This document shows positions 25,681 through 27,932 of a stretch of DNA of 27,932 bases, in pieces (the stretch's first letter is position 1; the number at the start of each line of letters is the position of its first letter). The DNA lies in NCBI GenBank assembly GCA_050485385.1, contig JBJHBG010000066.1:1-27932 (forward strand), given 5' to 3'. The translations under genes and the position numbers were made by a program. Under the pieces are notes generated by a model. The model did not search any database. It saw only the letters and a list, made by a program, of their open reading frames with translations, and was not told the DNA's origin. This DNA is from RECO01 sp050485385 (lineage in GTDB: Bacteria; Pseudomonadota; Alphaproteobacteria; Geminicoccales; Geminicoccaceae).

Positions 25681-27219
25681 TTGCAGACCGAGGCGGCTCC
25701 GCCCGAGCGCGGGCCGGTCGTTCCTTTTCTCGAGGTCCGGGGCGTCACCAAGCGCTACGACGCCACGCTGGCCCTGCGCGACGTCGCCCTCGCGGTCCTG
25801 CCGGGCGAGGTGCTGGCGCTGGTGGGCGAGAACGGCGCCGGCAAGAGCACGCTGGTCAAGGTGCTCACCGGTGCCGTCGCGGCCGATGCCGGCCGCATCC
25901 TGCTCGACGGCACCGAGCGCACCATCGCCGACCCCCTGGCCAGCCAGCGCCTGGGTATCCGCGTCGTCCACCAGCATGTGAGCCTCGTCCCCGAACTCAC
26001 CGTCACCGAGAACATGCTCCTGGGCAACCTGCCGTCGACGCTGTTCGGTTGGAACGTGCGCTGGGGCGAGGCGCACCGGCGCGCCCGCGCCGTCCTGGAG
26101 GACATCGGCTTTGCCGGGACCGACGAGCGCCGCCGGGCGGAGGAACTGAGCCTCGCCCAGCGCAAGGTGGTGGAGATCGCGAAGGCGCTGGTCGTCCGGC
26201 CGCGCCTGTTGATCATGGACGAGCCGTCGGCCGCCTTGTCCCATGAGGAGCGCGGGCGCCTGTTCGCCCTCATCCGGCAGCTGAAGGCCGAGGGCATCGC
26301 CGTAGTCTACATCTCGCACGACCTCGACGAGGTGTTGGCGATCGCCGACCGGGTGACGGTGCTGCGGGATGGCGCCGTCGTCACCACGCTGCCGGCGGCG
26401 GCGACCGACAAGCAGCGGATCGTCGAGCTGATGGTCGGCCGCCCCCTGCAGGACGTCCATCCCAGGCGTCGCGCGGCGGGCGGGGCGGAGGTGCTGCGGC
26501 TCGACGGCCTTGCCGGTGGCGACCGGTTCGAGGACGTGGCGCTGCGCGTGGCGGCGGGCGAGATCGTCGGCCTCTACGGCCTCGTCGGCAGCGGGCGGAC
26601 CGAGCTTGCGCGCTGCATCTTCGGCGCCGACCGCCCGAGCGGCGGTGCGATGTACCTGGCGGGCCGGCGGTTCCGGCCGCGCTCGCCGGGCGCGGCGCTG
26701 CGCGCCGGCGTTGCCATGCTGACCGAGGACCGCAGCCGCGACGGGCTGGTGCTGTTCATGTCCATTCTCGACAACGTGACCCTCGCGAACTTCCCGCTGT
26801 TGAGCCGGTTCGGTGTGCTGCTGCCGCGGCGGCAGCGGCGGGCGGTCTCGGCCAAGATCGCGGAGGTGCGGGTGCGGCCGCCCGAGCTCGACCGGGCGGT
26901 GCGGACCCTGAGCGGCGGCAACCAGCAGAAGGTGGCGCTGGCGAAGTGGCTGTTGACGCACGCCCGCCTGCTGGTGCTCGACGAGCCCACCTGGGGCGTC
27001 GACGTCGGCGCCAAGCAGGAGATCTACGACGTCATCGGGCGGCTCGCCGAGGAGGGCGTGGCGATCCTGCTCATCTCGTCCGACCTGCCCGAGGTGCTGG
27101 GACTTGCCGACCGTGTGCTGGTCATGCGCAAGGGTCGGCTCGTCGCCGAACTGCCGCGCGCGGCGGCGACGGAACAGCGCCTGGTCGCCCACGCCACCGG
27201 CGTTGCGGAGGCGGCCTGA
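25681..27219 (+). CDS. Sugar ABC transporter ATP-binding protein (RbsA/MglA type)
   Basis: 512 residues with two fused ATPase domains. The first has Walker A GENGAGKST (about 50-58), a reduced signature LSLAQRKVVEIAKAL and Walker B LLIMDEPSAAL; the second, from about 265, has a degenerate Walker A (GLVGSGRTELA), an intact signature LSGGNQQKVALAKWL and LLVLDEPTWGVDVGAKQEIY. That asymmetry is the hallmark of the RbsA/MglA/XylG group, which import ribose, galactose, xylose and similar sugars. The likely start is a TTG with GGAG seven bases upstream; in-frame ATGs near 25561 would add an odd Gly/Arg/Trp-rich head. The permease begins 2 bases after the stop. No binding protein gene is in view. Confidence 0.92.
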   Translation: MQTEAAPPERGPVVPFLEVRGVTKRYDATLALRDVALAVLPGEVLALVGENGAGKSTLVKVLTGAVAADAGRILLDGTERTIADPLASQRLGIRVVHQHVSLVPELTVTENMLLGNLPSTLFGWNVRWGEAHRRARAVLEDIGFAGTDERRRAEELSLAQRKVVEIAKALVVRPRLLIMDEPSAALSHEERGRLFALIRQLKAEGIAVVYISHDLDEVLAIADRVTVLRDGAVVTTLPAAATDKQRIVELMVGRPLQDVHPRRRAAGGAEVLRLDGLAGGDRFEDVALRVAAGEIVGLYGLVGSGRTELARCIFGADRPSGGAMYLAGRRFRPRSPGAALRAGVAMLTEDRSRDGLVLFMSILDNVTLANFPLLSRFGVLLPRRQRRAVSAKIAEVRVRPPELDRAVRTLSGGNQQKVALAKWLLTHARLLVLDEPTWGVDVGAKQEIYDVIGRLAEEGVAILLISSDLPEVLGLADRVLVMRKGRLVAELPRAAATEQRLVAHATGVAEAA

Positions 27220-27221
27220 CG

Positions 27222-27932
27222 ATGCCGTCCTGGCGCAGTCTCCGGCATGGCCTCGCCCGCGATCCCCAGCGCCTGCACGATCTCGCGCTGGTATTGGCGC
27301 TGGTCGGCCTGATCCTCGTCGGCGCCTGGTTCACCGAGGCCTTCCTCACCCAGCGCAACCTCAGCAACCTGGCGCGCCAAGTCGTCGCCAACGGGCTGGT
27401 CAGCCTCGGCATGCTGGTCGTCATCCTGACCGGCGGCATCGACCTCAGCGTCGGCTCGATCGTGGCGCTCGGCGGCGTCATGTTCGCCGGGATGACCGAC
27501 GAGCTCGGCATGTGGCCGGCCCTGGTCGTAGCGCTCGCCGCGGGCACCCTCGCCGGGGCCGTCAACGGCTTCGTCATCGCCCAGTTCCGCCTGCAACCCT
27601 TCATCGTGACGCTGGCGACCATGGGGATCGTGCGCGGCGTGGTCTACGTCTACACGGAATCGCCGATCGTGCCGCTGTTCCAGGGCTTTCGGTACCTTGG
27701 CGCCGCGACCTTCGGCCCGGTCTCGCTCGGGGTGGTGATCATGCTCGGCTGTTACGCGGTCGGGTGGTTCTTCCTCAACCGCACCACCGTCGGCCGCGCC
27801 GTCGCCGGCAAGTCGGTCGACATCGATGGCCGCCTCTGGCCACTGTCGCATTTCTTTTCCTCCGCGCTGCCGGGCGCAGAGGGCGCGGAGTTCGCCCGTC
27901 GCCCTCTCCCGGTCGTCAGGGGACGAGGGCAT
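27222..27932 (+). CDS. Sugar ABC transporter permease (RbsC type), partial and disrupted
   Basis: The frame begins MPSWRSLRHGLARDPQRL and runs open to the window end. For about 195 residues it is a normal RbsC-type permease, with LTGGIDLSVGSIVALGGV, GAVNGFVIAQFRLQPFIVTL and FFLNRTTVGRAV, and several membrane segments. There the family continues with a YAIGGNE-like motif, but this frame gives AGKSVDIDGRLWPLSHF and then a Pro/Arg/Gly-rich string without membrane character. Neither of the other two frames restores the family sequence. So the true gene is seen only to about 27805. The partner ATPase is intact. The permease start has no strong ribosome-binding site but follows the ATPase stop by 2 bases, so translation is coupled. 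Confidence 0.8.
   Translation, partial: MPSWRSLRHGLARDPQRLHDLALVLALVGLILVGAWFTEAFLTQRNLSNLARQVVANGLVSLGMLVVILTGGIDLSVGSIVALGGVMFAGMTDELGMWPALVVALAAGTLAGAVNGFVIAQFRLQPFIVTLATMGIVRGVVYVYTESPIVPLFQGFRYLGAATFGPVSLGVVIMLGCYAVGWFFLNRTTVGRAVAGKSVDIDGRLWPLSHFFSSALPGAEGAEFARRPLPVVRGRGH
27806..27932 (-). other. Foreign-looking tail with start of an unidentified minus-strand frame
   Basis: The last 127 bases do not continue the permease. On the minus strand an ATG at 27851 has GGAGG eight bases upstream and begins MRQWPEAAIDVDRLAG before running into the antisense of the permease. I do not recognise this fragment. It may be the start of another gene joined here by a rearrangement or by an assembly error at the end of a contig. 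Confidence 0.35.

Overview
The window looks like chromosomal DNA of a GC-rich alphaproteobacterium, probably near the Rhodospirillales. The evidence is a split (circularly permuted) tmRNA gene beside an alpha-type sspB, a carA-carB-greA row, a yqeY-dnaG-rpoD row, an ELM1-family protein, a phasin with PhaR-like operators, and CTTGAC-type -35 boxes. Nearly all of it is core or housekeeping gene content. I see no CRISPR array, insertion sequence or prophage.

Layout. 1-1250: the 3' end of a phytase-like esterase gene, convergent with an rpmB/queuosine-precursor-transporter pair. 1314-2981: an MFS transporter and a phasin gene whose promoter carries two palindromic PhaR-like operators. 3051-5001 (minus): a translationally coupled 3-hydroxyacyl-CoA dehydrogenase and MOSC protein. 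5146-6751 (plus): a glutathione S-transferase and MsrP. 6752-7168 has no protein gene but holds a strong candidate small RNA on the minus strand with a perfect terminator, a CCUCCCU single-stranded motif and its own PhaR-like operator. 7169-15012 (minus): carA, carB, greA, an ELM1-like gene, trxB and a LysR regulator in one direction. 15157-19830 (plus): yqeY, dnaG and rpoD, followed by an interleaved inverted-repeat structure and a tRNA-Ile2(CAU) gene with its own promoter. 20111-22871 (minus): a LysE exporter, an OmpA-type lipoprotein and thyX. 22902-23805 (plus): the two-piece tmRNA gene ssrA and then sspB. 23981-25485 (minus): a FadR-type GntR regulator and an SDR dehydrogenase. 25681-27932 (plus): a sugar-type ABC ATPase and a permease whose coding sequence stops resembling its family near 27805.

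How parts work together. ssrA and sspB are the tagging RNA and the ClpXP adaptor of one protein quality-control pathway, here side by side. The phasin gene and the small RNA each have the same TTGC/CTGC-N3-GCAG operator over the -10/start region, which suggests a shared PHA-granule regulon; some alphaproteobacterial sRNAs with CCUCCCU motifs are known to act on phasin mRNAs. The SDR, GntR and ABC genes form a divergent, probably sugar or polyol, uptake and oxidation locus that continues outside the window.

The observations most worth checking are the small RNA with its operators, the tmRNA tag and its link to sspB, the pseudoknot-like repeat after rpoD, and the break in the last permease gene.
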